Shown piece by piece: positions 23,957-34,690 of a stretch of 64,000 bases of DNA. Position 1 is the first letter of the stretch. The number at the start of each line of letters is the position of its first letter. The notes beneath the pieces are model-generated. The model was not told the DNA's origin, did no database searches, and was given only the letters and a program-made list of their open reading frames with translations. The stretch is from contig JACKQL020000186.1 in NCBI GenBank assembly GCA_018296165.2, positions 1-64,000 of the forward strand, given 5' to 3'. A program made the translations under genes and the position numbers. The stretch is from Termitomyces sp. T153 (taxonomy: Eukaryota; Basidiomycota; Agaricomycetes; Agaricales; Lyophyllaceae).

Positions 23957-25105
23957 TCCTGATGGGCGACTTCATGCTGATGAACACTCTTGTCGTCCAT
24001 CACCTTGATATACTTATATGAATGATCGTCTGTAGTATGTGTTTCAAATGCGATCGAAATCATATGTACTGCGTACACTACCTATACTAGTTGCAGTTCT
24101 ACTTTTAAGTACAATATATCCAGCGAGTAGGATGGTCCTTCTTCACTTGACCGTAAGACTCTCTCCGGCCAAAGTTTTGAGACAAGGTCTGATGGTAATT
24201 TCAGAAGGGGCGGGCCATCAGTGCCATCTTCTTTTCACTGATAAGCTTCTCTTTACTACCGTAATTATGATGAAGAAGTCTGATAAGTCATGCGAAATAT
24301 GTTATAAACCCTTTGAAAGTATCTAACATTATAAAAGTAGAATATTGAGTAATAAAAGTGGAATATTAAGTAATGAAAGTAGAATATTGAGTAATAAAAG
24401 TAGAATATTGTGTAATAATTTCTCATCCTACACGTTTCATCCTCCTGCTCTAGGGTTTGCCACTCAGCACAGGAGACCCCCTAGTCGAAGAGCCAATAGG
24501 GACTCGATCGACTAACGACCAACTTCGGCGTGTGTAGATCAGAAATATAATCTCATTTGTTGGGCACACTCTCACAAGAGCGAAACGGACCCCTTTGTCC
24601 CCGGTCCCGAGCCGATCTCCGATCAATACCTTAGTGTTAGGGGTTTGTACATTTCTCTATTTCTTGCAAATACTTATTCAAATCTCTTAGATGGGTCAAT
24701 ATGACACTGGCATGAATCTCTAGTCACCTGTTGGAGACATGTGCCGCTTTGTAGACCATCTGACTATAAAATTAGGTGTAGCCACATACACGTCCTGCTT
24801 TAAGGGGTACATAGCAATGGGCCTATCAGATTACAAGAGATTACAAAGAGTCCTTACGTGGAGTCATATACCAGCAAAACCATAGAATCCTAATTGACGC
24901 TTGCCCTACCAGTACAACGAACGGTGGTAAGTCTACCTGGCTCCAGATACGTTGACACATGATAAGGTCTACCATGAGAATTATTAACTTCCAAGATATC
25001 CTTGATTATCCATCTCCTTTATCCTCCCGGCTCATCATCGTAACAAACTATTCGTGTGAAAAAATCGTTTATGAATGTCGCTGCGGAAACCCTTCTCTTT
25101 AGTTC
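23957..25105. other. Intergenic with transposon-like remnants
   Basis: Contains a 21-bp tandem repeat at about 24330-24415. A stretch at 24421-24660 (CTCTAGGGTTTGCCACTCAG, GACCCCCTAGTCGAAGAGCC) has the look of an LTR remnant, but no matching partner was found in the window. The remainder to 25105 has no gene. Confidence 0.35.
24330..24415. repeat. 21-bp AT-rich tandem repeat, four units
   Basis: TAATAAAAGTAGAATATTGAG and close variants repeat four times head to tail between the calpain 3' end and the DNA2 3' end. Period is 21 bp, with two to three changes between units. Confidence 0.8.
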
Positions 25106-28100
25106 CTACGACGCCCCATTGACAAGGTCCTTCAATATCGGCCGACCCTTGAGTATTCCCGTTTCTGCCTTCGGGGTTCTCATCTTCTTGACAGGACGAC
25201 CTGTTGTTGAATTCTCATCACAGGTCGTATCTGCGGCAAGACGCTTGTTAGAAGGTGTATTCGGAGGACTTGTCATCTCGGAGTGAAGTAGGTGGGCATT
25301 CGGAGGCAGTCGTAGGATCCAGCCACGGCTGTCCATGAGGTCGAAAAACTCTGAAAGTAGCGTGGCCTCCTGAAGAGTCTTTCTTGAGCCGATGATGATC
25401 AGCTTCGACCGTGCACGCGTAAAGGAGACATTCATCCTTCGCCAATCTTTCACCAAATCACCGACCTAAATGGACAATAAGCATCACACGCGTTGATCAT
25501 ATGAAAAGAAAGCACGAACACTGCCTGAATCATTTGATCGGACCATTGAGATAATAATACAGTCCTTGTCTCGTCCTTGACTGCGATCTGCAGTCAAAAT
25601 CTCGATATCCTTATGGTGCAGCAGCTGGTGCGTCAAAAGCTTGACTTGTTGTCTATAGAGAGTGATGATCCCAACTTGTTCTTCCCGTATGCCCGTCTTC
25701 ATCAAGGTTTCACAGACTTGGCGTACAAGTTCGGCCTCGACCTTGTTTTCAATCAGGTCGCCTATACGGGAATCGTGTGCCGGAATATCATCCGTGTCTA
25801 CGAAAACCGCTTTGCAACTGCTCAGCAACGTGTGTAAGCATGATACTAGCTATACGCTAAGAACAGCTAACCTTTCAGACATGAGCGTCTCCAGCCAGCA
25901 TCCCTCAGAGCACGAAGATAATGTCTTCGTATGTAAAGAACACAAGAACTCTCGGTTTGGTAGGACCAGACTTTGTTGTGCTACGGACTTTGAGCCACAC
26001 CGGAGACGATCTCCGTAGATAAGTTTGTTTGAAAGAAGCATGATATCTTCATTCATACGATACTGGTATGTGAGATCAACAACAGCATGCGGATGTGCGT
26101 CCGAAAGGCGGCGAAAGAGTGATACATCTAATCCGCCCTTTCGTGCAGCTGGGTTGCGAACCTGTTTTGCGAGTCAGCGCGGATTGGAGTAACAAAAAAG
26201 GGGACCTGACCAATGGAGGTAATTGGAAATGATCTCCGACAAGAACGAATGTCTCCGCGTAGCGCAGTGGCCCAAGGCATGTAGGGAGGGTGATCTGGGA
26301 AGCTTCGTCGACGATACAATAGTCAAATTTTCGACGACTGAAGAGCCCACTAGAGGAAAATGTGGATTAGAGTACGATTGAGGAGAATAGAATAAAGACA
26401 TACTGTTCGATTGACAAACACGTCGTCGCTACCACTGGAGGGGACATCAACTGCTGTTCCAGCTGTTCGGTCGTCGTAGGTGGCTTTTGATCTGCAAGAG
26501 TAAATCTATGCACATCTTGATGGATCTATGGTATATGCGCTTAAGCAACGTATCATGATACCTGGAATAAGACGGACCTTATCAATATTCCCAAGCCTAA
26601 GAATACCGAAGTCAGCATCCAACAATTTTGCCAGAATGGTGTCAACGGCAGAGTGTGTATACGATGTCAAGAGCACCGTTTTACCCATCGCCACCAGAGT
26701 CTTAATCATCGCAGCAATCACTGTCGTTTTACCCGTACCGGGCATACCAAGAATTAAAGCGTAATCTTGCGCCGTCAAGACTTTCCTCAGCGCCTGCGCT
26801 TGATTGGCATTTAAATGTGCGGAGTGGGAGAGAATAGCCGGCGAGAGTTCCGGCGGATACTTGTTGAAGACCGGATATTGCATGTCGACGACTAACTCGA
26901 GACGGCGAGTATCGCCATCTGCATAGAAGACCTGTGCAAGATTGTCACGAATCCTGCCCATGGCACTAGACAATTCGTCTTTGTCAATCCGGAAGATGAC
27001 TGGTAGAGTACGATCAGGTTTTGTCGACAAGCGTTTTGCAATGCTGTCTACAGATAATTTATGGTCGACGCCAACGACTACGTCCGTTGGGGTGAGCTCG
27101 AGTATGAATCCTCGAGCAAGAGCTAGTAACGTTGGCTCGACGGAGACAGTGACAGGGTCACCTGGGTTGATATGACCATTGAGGAGGGATGACTCGCCTT
27201 GGTTCGATTGTCGTGTGAATCGATAGGTGAAGCGATGGATCTTGCTATTGGCCGCTACCACGCCATTGCGTGAGGAAGGAGATTCAAACGACGGATCAAT
27301 AACCATGGAGCCAAAGCAGCGACCCTTCAGTTCTCGTTCTGCTGCACCCATTGTCCATAACTCTTTCTTGAACTGAACAAGATCTTGCTCCTCTAGCGAG
27401 ATAAGGGCTTCCCATTGTTTGAAGAACTGTGTCCTGGCTGGAGTCAGATGACAAGTTTTGAGATCATAGATATCTGCAATCGGAGACATGGTGTCTTCGA
27501 CATTTTCGACAGCCTATGCAAATAATGTTCAGAATGATTCCACAACAAGGGTTGGTGAATGTTTACCTTGCGATACAACATACAGGTGTCTAGGACGTAG
27601 CACTTCTTGCACACGCGTCCGTCATCAATAGTCGGAGGTAAAAAGGGTTCGGGGACCGAGGCTGTTCCCTCTTCAGACGCAGTCGCTGTTCTTCGCATCA
27701 TATAGCCCACCATCTCATTTCTAGCGATGATGAGGCCACGTATCTCGTTACGACCAGCCGGTACCTTCGTCACCTCTTCGCTTTGCGTGTAGTACAAGAG
27801 ACCAGAAGGAACTTCAACTCCGTACCGTTCGGCAGTGAGGAGGGTATAGAGCATGGTTTGGGCACGATGTTCCATCGCTGCTACAGCACGTCCGGTTTTG
27901 ATCTCGAGAGGCTTGGGCCCACTTGATAGAACGGGCGCGAATGGAGGGTTAGGATCGGAGACGATGGCATTAACGGTCACATCGAGTTTGCCCTTGAGGC
28001 CGTAGGTAGGTGACCATATATCTTCTTCAATATCAAGCAGCTCTGAGACGGCTAGCAAGGAATTTCCTTGCTGTTTGACTGCGCGTGTATTCGTAAGGGT

Positions 28101-29181
28101 AGCATCAGACTATATCACGCCGTTAGTAAGATCATGGCAAGTCAGAAAGTTCATACTTTAGGAAAGTCAGAGATGTATCGTTCTGAAAATGCCAGCAGGC
28201 CTTTGGCCCTAGTGGTAACTTCGTGTTTGGCTTCTTCAATCGTCACGTCGATCTTGACAAGCTCGTTGAGACTTTTTAAAATGGCTTCGTCAATCTTTTG
28301 ATCAATCCAAGTCGTTTCCCATCGGCTTTCACTGAAACACGATTGCATGACTTCATGAAGTATGTTTCCCCAAACAAGAGCGGGTGTAGTATCGCTAGTT
28401 GATCGAACAAGGTTCGATAGAAGAGGTTTCCGTCGGCACTGAGGAGCATTGGATAGCGCGGTTGCGGTAAGGAGGAGATCGGGATGAAGAATGAGAAGAT
28501 TCGACTTCGCGGTGATAGTGATCGATTGAGTAATAGATGACGAAGATAGTACTGCAAGAGAGAAAGTTCCCAAAACATTGATCGTATCACCAACTCGTAC
28601 GTCTATAATCACCCAATCATCACGCAGAATTACTCTGCGACGTTCTTCGCTGGAATAAATTTTTACTATCAAATCCTACGGAAAATCAATTCGACTGCAA
28701 CACAAAGACTGCACGAACGCACCTTCTGGACATAATCACTAGATTCGGACGAGATTGATTCAACAATACACCGTGTACAGGTCTCGGGGACATATGTTGA
28801 AGGAGATTGGATATCATACTAGGGACAAGACATTCAACGCTGAACAACGTGTGACACGCGAATCCTCACTTTCTTCTTGAGAGGCGATCTCTTGGGGGAA
28901 AGAATGTCTGATGCCGCGTCATCCCAGTCCCAATCTTCTGCGCCTTCCAGCATTGCAGCCACATCTACATCTCCTGCTGAAAATACCTTGGAAGGAGACG
29001 GCGCTGTAGGCCTTTTCCCTTGAGCGGGAGGTCGTCTTGGCGTCATCATCTTGCTCGGCACTGGCTTTACAGGGGAGGATTCGGGGGTTGGCACAGCGTT
29101 CCAAAATGAGTCGTCTAGATTGCCTAGTAGGTCGGCCATGAAGGCCGCCTCATCCACAGCGGAGTGGGTGGCAGGTGGCAT
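25106..29181 (-). CDS. DNA2: DNA replication helicase/nuclease DNA2
   Basis: Multi-exon gene, about 1,150-1,200 aa. The chosen start is 29181 ([19 protein letters not shown]); an upstream in-frame start at 29271 is possible. A disordered N-terminus precedes the DNA2/RecB-like nuclease domain: first iron-sulphur Cys in [20 protein letters not shown], catalytic Asp in [11 protein letters not shown]-x-K in PLEIKTGRA, and the other three cysteines in [13 protein letters not shown]. The helicase follows: QAQALRKVL, Walker [29 protein letters not shown] box in [56 protein letters not shown] and [15 protein letters not shown]. All key residues are present. DNA2 trims long flaps in Okazaki-fragment processing and resects DNA ends. 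A short basic C-terminus ends at 25106. Confidence 0.95.
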
Positions 29182-29557
29182 CGCAGGGGTACACGGGGAG
29201 GCTGCATTCAGGCTCGGGTGGGGCGGGATTATGAAGGGAAGGGACAGAACGCACCTTGTTACTTGTGCCACACTACCGTTGAGATGATTTCGCGTCTTTG
29301 AAGTCCGGTGTCCGATATTCTTGGTTTCGATGTTGTGGATGGCTTAAACGCGGTCACGAGGCAGATGAGATACGCGTTGTCACGTGCTACGCGACCTTGA
29401 TCAAGGTTATTTCCATTGAAATATGCAGCAACTTGGAGTTCTCGTGTCTCTGATTTTGACCTCTTTCTGCTCAAATCTGTCAAGTGTCTGGATTTTACGA
29501 GAAACCCTGCCGCTGTACCTTACCTGGAGTCTGTACTTTAAAAGTTGCAATCACGAG

Positions 29558-30244
29558 ATGACCGCTTCTCCTGTAGCTCCCCTATCCACACTATTCCTGT
29601 GCAATCAAGCAGAATGGATGGACGCTATGCCCACGTTACTTGTACCAGAGACACTTCCAATTGCCTACCGTACTTTGACCTCTTCTCCCGATTCCAACCT
29701 AGGGGAACCGCACCTTCCTAGCACAGACTCTCGATTAAGGGCCACCGGGCGCAAAATGAAGAAGAGAAGAGCAAAGCTTGCACCGCTCGCCATTCCAACT
29801 CATGCGAATCCTTATGCACATCTCCCAAGGCTGAAGATCACCAGCAGAAGGAAGAAGGAGAATCCTGCCGAAAGCCGAAATATGCTATCAAAGAACAAGG
29901 CTCGCCCTCCAAGAACCGTGCTTAGAGATGCTGTTTCTTCTGATATCAATGTGCCTTCCCTTGCGCTTAGTGGCTGGCTTCGCTCCAAAGAAGGATTTGA
30001 TACATCTCAAGTAGGTTGAACCGATGTTGGTATGTTCGGTCACGCGAATAATTAATTGTAGACCTCCCCTCCTCCTTTGGGCTTACGATCTTCGATTGGC
30101 TGGCCATCGTCTTTATCTATCTCTCGATTTGTGAGGGTACGTATGCATTTCCCAATCAAAAGCCATTCACTGATCTTTTTCCGGCTGTAGAGTTCTACCT
30201 CAATGACCACTAGCGAACCTAACATGAAATCTATTCCATCCTAA
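29558..30244 (+). CDS. Hypothetical protein (193 aa), divergent from DNA2
   Basis: Three exons with clean joins: 29558-30010, 30062-30136, 30191-30244 (194 codons). Donors GTAGGT and GTACGT, acceptors TGTAG. The protein is Pro/Ser-rich with a basic central part (GRKMKKRRAKLAPLAIPTHA, KITSRRKKENPAES) that could act as a nuclear localisation signal. It has no membrane helix or signal peptide from this start. I recognise no family. The start is taken at 29558 because upstream residues of the same frame are hydrophobic and look like leader translation. Confidence 0.6.
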
Positions 30245-31026
30245 CAATCTCCTCATGCATGGATTTTGCGTATTCTTCTATTCAGACATCTATATTCTTT
30301 TGTATTCTTTCCAGATCCTTGTATGTCTCTTCGTGTTTATGGTCATCACAACACTATCTTCCGAATGCTTCTAGGTTTCATATGAACTATACTTATTCGA
30401 GTTCGACATCTTCGTGCGCCATACCACGTGTCCTTTTTTGGAACCTTTGGTGACTACATATTGTTCAAATCCATTGTTGACCTATCTATTATCTCCAGTA
30501 AACTAGCCAAGAAATTAATCATAATCATTTGCTGCGGCGATTTTCTCTATTTGAGTCAACAATTTCTTGGAAAGAACAGTCATGAAGAAACTAACTAAAC
30601 AAGCTCTTTGATTTGCAATTATTTATGTCTTTGAATTCATCGAGTCAACTGAAAAGTGGTACGAAGATCATGACATTAGTTGGTCACCACTATATGAACA
30701 AATGTAAATCTCAACAAGTTCTATATCGATTACCGTGAAACCGTATTGGGAGCGCAGAACTGTAACTGAGATATCTGGCGTCTTTGAATCTGTCTCGGGT
30801 CATGGGGTCTGTGTGCAGACAATGAAGCCAGTGTCCTCACGAGGGAAAGACAACAGGAAAAGTTCACAATGGCCCCAAAATTTGCTTGTCATGGTTAGTG
30901 TTGGCAGGAGCGTTTGAAGCTGGGCCATCTGTATACCTCTCCTAAATCCGACACATACTTGATAGATAGATAGGCCTAAGATACAGTCCGTTTGGTTGTT
31001 CTAATTTTGATACAGCTGTAGGAATT
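30245..31026. other. Intergenic between convergent genes, no gene recognised
   Basis: AT-rich spacer with 3' regions of both neighbours. Nothing recognisable. Confidence 0.4.
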
Positions 31027-32709
31027 TCAACAGGTCGTGGAGGTCTGCGTTATGAGGCATAATAGTTCAGATGTAGAAGGTGAGGGAGGCGGAGCGAGGC
31101 AGAATATGATGATAGATAAGAATTGTTGGTCAAGCAGAAGAACTGAACGAAGGCTGGCGTGAGTCGAGAAAGCTTGGATGACAAAGCGGGAAAAAAGGTC
31201 CAATAGATGTGATTCATCGTAGGGTGAAAACCTAGGATGCATGGCGTCAAGGTATGCGCCTATGAGCTCACGATCCAGCGGTCGAGGTGACAGACTGGTT
31301 AGACTTCTTGAATCGATTTTTGTGTTTGAAAGGAAGGAATGGCTTACTTTAACGCGGGGAGAGTACAATATAGAATTCGTGACATGATGCGATGTTGGTC
31401 TCCGTGAGGAACTTTTGCAAGTGTTGAAATCAAGGCATCCCGATAGGAACCACCACGTGCTAGAAACTTGAAAATGCGCGAGTATGCCCAGACACGGATA
31501 TTCTTCCTGAGATGTTCTAGGCTATTTCTGATTGTGTCGTTCGAGTATGTCAGATGGATTTCGAGTGAAGACATGGATTCTGAGGCGAACCTGGAAAACT
31601 CGATCAGGTCACAACAAATGCTTTGTAGATCCGTTTTTACGGGCTCCTGCTTCAAGATTTGGTCGATTCTGGCAAGCCTTGATCGAAACCTTTCCTCTAA
31701 GTATAAAAGCTCTCCCGGACGTAGATAAGCCAGGACCTTCCACAAATTCTGGCGCTCCTCGGCTGGACAATCTTCCAGGCTATCGAGATAGTCAGAATCT
31801 TGACCGAATTTGAAGATCCGTAGGAGATGATCTGCGAGTGGGCTCTTCGTGGAGCACATGCCGAGTAGGAAGGAATTGATGGCATTTTGATGGGACTTTC
31901 TTGGTGAGAAGGAGAGTCGGTAGATAAAGATTGCGAGAGGAATTGAGGCTGAAAATTTGGCTTCTTCACTGGCAAAAGTGTTCGCTGAAACTCTTTGTCT
32001 GGAGATTCAATCAGCAAACGTTTACGAAGCAAGTTAAGCCAAACACACTCACGCTTCAGTGAATCCAAGAGTTGGTGTAGAAAGGGTTGAAAATCATCGT
32101 GATCGAAACTTTCTTCAAGGCCACGCATTAACTGATGCGTCTCTCGGATACTGATCTGAATCATCAATAGCTTCAAGGCATCCTCACAGATGGATGGAGG
32201 GTAGACGCCAGGTCTACACCAGTTACTTGGGAAAAAGCTGAAGACGAAAAGTGTCAAGTGACATACCTGGTAAACTCAAGTATCTCGCTGTACATCTCCC
32301 TCCCATCGTTCTCAGTTAGATCAACATGCCGCCCATGAGGGAACATAGTCCGATAGGTTGCCATTCTCCGCTTGATCATTATGTTGTCAGCCCCAACGAC
32401 AGCGATATTTCCGATGGCTTTGACGACCCTCCCAGTGATCACGCCGGGTCCAGGAACCGTACTCCCAGAGCTCTCGGTATATAACGACCCGCTAGCAGCT
32501 GTCACGAGAGAGTTTCTGGACGGTGGCGAGTATAGTGGTTGGGACTTCTGGTAACCTGAGGATTTGCGAAGACTCCATCGTCGAATCTCGCTTTCGAACG
32601 CGGAGTCGACAGGGGATAGGGGAGAAGGGAGAAGGGAATTTGTGGAATCTGGTGTACTTTGAAAGCTGCGAGAAGATTTACCAGACAACCGGCGAAGATT
32701 GAGGACCAT
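31027..32709 (-). CDS. Unrecognised 506-aa protein
   Basis: Four exons: 32709-32267, 32213-32053, 31984-31348, 31306-31027 (507 codons, all phases agree). The N-terminal about 90 residues are Ser-rich and basic (NLRRLSGKSSRSFQS). A compact region follows (GRVVKAIGNIAVVGADNIMI, then ATYRTMFPHGRHVDLTE). The remainder is predicted to be almost all helical (SICEDALKLLMIQISIRETH, LWKVLAYLRPGELLYLEERF, LRKNIRVWAYSRIFKFLARG, LIGAYLDAMHPRFSPYDESH). The helical repeat style suggests a scaffold or GAP-like fold, but I cannot name the family and do not assign a function. No membrane segment or signal peptide. Confidence 0.65.
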
Positions 32710-33195
32710 GTCGCGGCAACTGCGACATGGGCTGCGGGGTGGTCATCCTTTATGCGATTGCACAGCCGCAGGCTGCGGTCAAGTCCAACGCTGTGTACGA
32801 TTAGAATGTCGTCCAATGAATTCAAATCTTTCAGCCGCATAGCGTTCAGGCACAACCGAGGTTTGCGGGTGTCTGTAAGTTGGCGAAAGAACATAAAGAA
32901 CACCGTCTTTGCCTGGTCGGCAGTGCAGGATTGTGTTTGATGGCTGGACGATTAGACATCAATTCATAAAGAAAGTCGATTCCGGGATTCAAAGTGGTGA
33001 TTCTGGCTCGTAAGTGGCTAACGCCATGAAGAGGAAAATATGTCCAGATCAGTTTGACCTGACAAGTTCACAGCGATGTCCACGTGATAACACAGAAGTC
33101 CGCCCCACTCGTTTGCTTTCCTAGGTCTGCTTAGAAACTCATCTCAGTTGGTCGCGACCATTTCGATTGTACACGATACACTCAAGCAGTTCTGA
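32710..33195. other. Divergent promoter region
   Basis: Lies between the unrecognised 506-aa gene (-) and the CUE-domain gene (+). A minus-strand open frame at 32903-32502 overlaps the first exon of the 506-aa gene in another frame and could be an upstream exon, but no splice path was found. Confidence 0.35.
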
Positions 33196-34089
33196 ATGGG
33201 AGAAGTCGTCAATGTCATCGTCGCATTCGCCGTCATAATTTTCATTTTTCGATGGGCAACCTCAGGTGCTTCCATTCATGATACTTCACATCCTCCGTTT
33301 ACTAATTTCGAGCTCTCTGTGCTTATTCTGCAGGCGGAGACACTACAGAACAACGATCAGCGGCGGATACTCTCGGGTTCAGACCCAAACCTGTTACGCA
33401 AGTCATGGTGTGTCGTTTGACCAAACAGTCCCGTCGATCGTCCTCAAACTTTTTGTGTTCTCGTCTTCCAGATCGACACCATATCAAACATGTTCCCTGA
33501 TATACCTGTGTGAGTTTGCTAACGTTCTAACCATCTTCAACTTGACCAGGCTCCCAGTGACAACGTCCGCTACGACCTCCTCCGTACAGGTAGTGTGGAA
33601 CTGACGTCAAACAAAATACTAGAAAGGGGTTTCCTCGATGCGGTAAGGCGGCCGATTTACCTCCTTGTCCTTCTCTTAATCTAACTTACGTTGCTTCGTT
33701 CAATTCAGCCTCCGCCTGCATATTATACTCTCTTCCCGCGCGAAACAACCACGGCCCGTCCTGCTACTGCCACCAGTACAGCCCGTCCCACAGATAAGAA
33801 GACTCAGGAAACCCTCATTTCGCGCTACAGCCTTCAAGACCGTGTTACGAGGGGAGAGGTGGTTCAAGAGGACAAGATTGGTGGAAAGGCTGTTTGGGAG
33901 GATAGTGCGGACAAAAGGGAAGCTAGTCTCAGGGAACGGAAGGCACAAATGATTCTCGCAGCACGACAGTGCGTATGATTGTTCTTTCTCATCGCGATAC
34001 AGGAGCTGACGTATCCTCACCCTGTTGCCTGCAGGCGTATGGAGGCACGACAATCAAAACCAACGCCTACACCGAGTACTGAATCGTGA
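33196..34089 (+). CDS. CUE-domain membrane protein, Cue1-like
   Basis: Six exons: 33196-33265, 33334-33407, 33472-33507, 33550-33642, 33709-33968, 34035-34089 (196 codons, 195 aa). An N-terminal membrane anchor (VVNVIVAFAVIIFIFRWA) is followed by a CUE domain at about residues 48-90 with MFPDIP (the M-F-P ubiquitin-binding turn), a VRYDLLRTGSVE segment and the ending KILERGFLD. A basic, charged C-terminal helix (KREASLRERKAQMILAARQR) follows, placed like the E2-binding region of yeast Cue1. Cue1 anchors the E2 Ubc7 to the ER membrane for ER-associated degradation. The Cue1 role here is inferred from architecture; the CUE domain itself is clear. The fourth exon joins well only if donor 33508 is used. 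Confidence 0.85.
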
Positions 34090-34690
34090 TATCATTATTT
34101 TTAGCCTGCGATTATGATAACTTGTCATAAGTTCATATCATTTTGTATTGCATATTTTGCTCTCTCCTCTCAGTCTAAATATGATTCCCATCACTATTCG
34201 TCCTTTTTCCTTTACCTCACTTTTGAAATACCAGTTGATCTACTGATCCTCCAGAGACCATCATTAAAAGCATATTGGTGCACGACGCTTTGAGGCCTCA
34301 AGTTGAGTCCCATTTCACCCGACGAAAAAACGATCTCAAGATTTACAAACTATCTGAATGATGCGCTCTACATGAGGTGTGTCCAATGTGCATACCCCTT
34401 CTTTTCCACCAGAATAGTTTTCTTCATCAGTGTTACCCCCACATACATCTCGATACAAGGTTGTAGAGCATTTTCGATCTCCTCGGTGGCAGGTTTCTTC
34501 ACTCCACATCATAAAGACCAGAACCTGGTTCATGAGCTTCCCGAAGATTTGGGGACGATCAAGCTCGAGATCAACTTGGCATCTTCATCAAAAGGTTGGT
34601 TCTGTTGAGATAGGACGGCTCAATTTTGAGGCGGTATTGTTCTGTGGTGGCGACGGCACGGCAGAGTCAAGTCCTTTCTCCTCATTCAAA
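34090..34690. other. Intergenic with a short degenerate gene fragment
   Basis: At about 34313-34612 a possible two-exon fragment reads ISPDEKTISRFTNYLNDAL and, after a putative intron, SVAGFFTPHHKDQNLVHEL and LGTIKLEINLASS. The pattern (a carried loop followed by LGTI.LEI) is reminiscent of the fungal DUF7918 fold. It lacks a start and most of a domain, so I treat it as a relic. Confidence 0.25.

Noticed and set aside
24421..24660. Possible solo LTR
   Set aside because: The look of an LTR is there, but no TG...CA ends, partner or target duplication could be defined.
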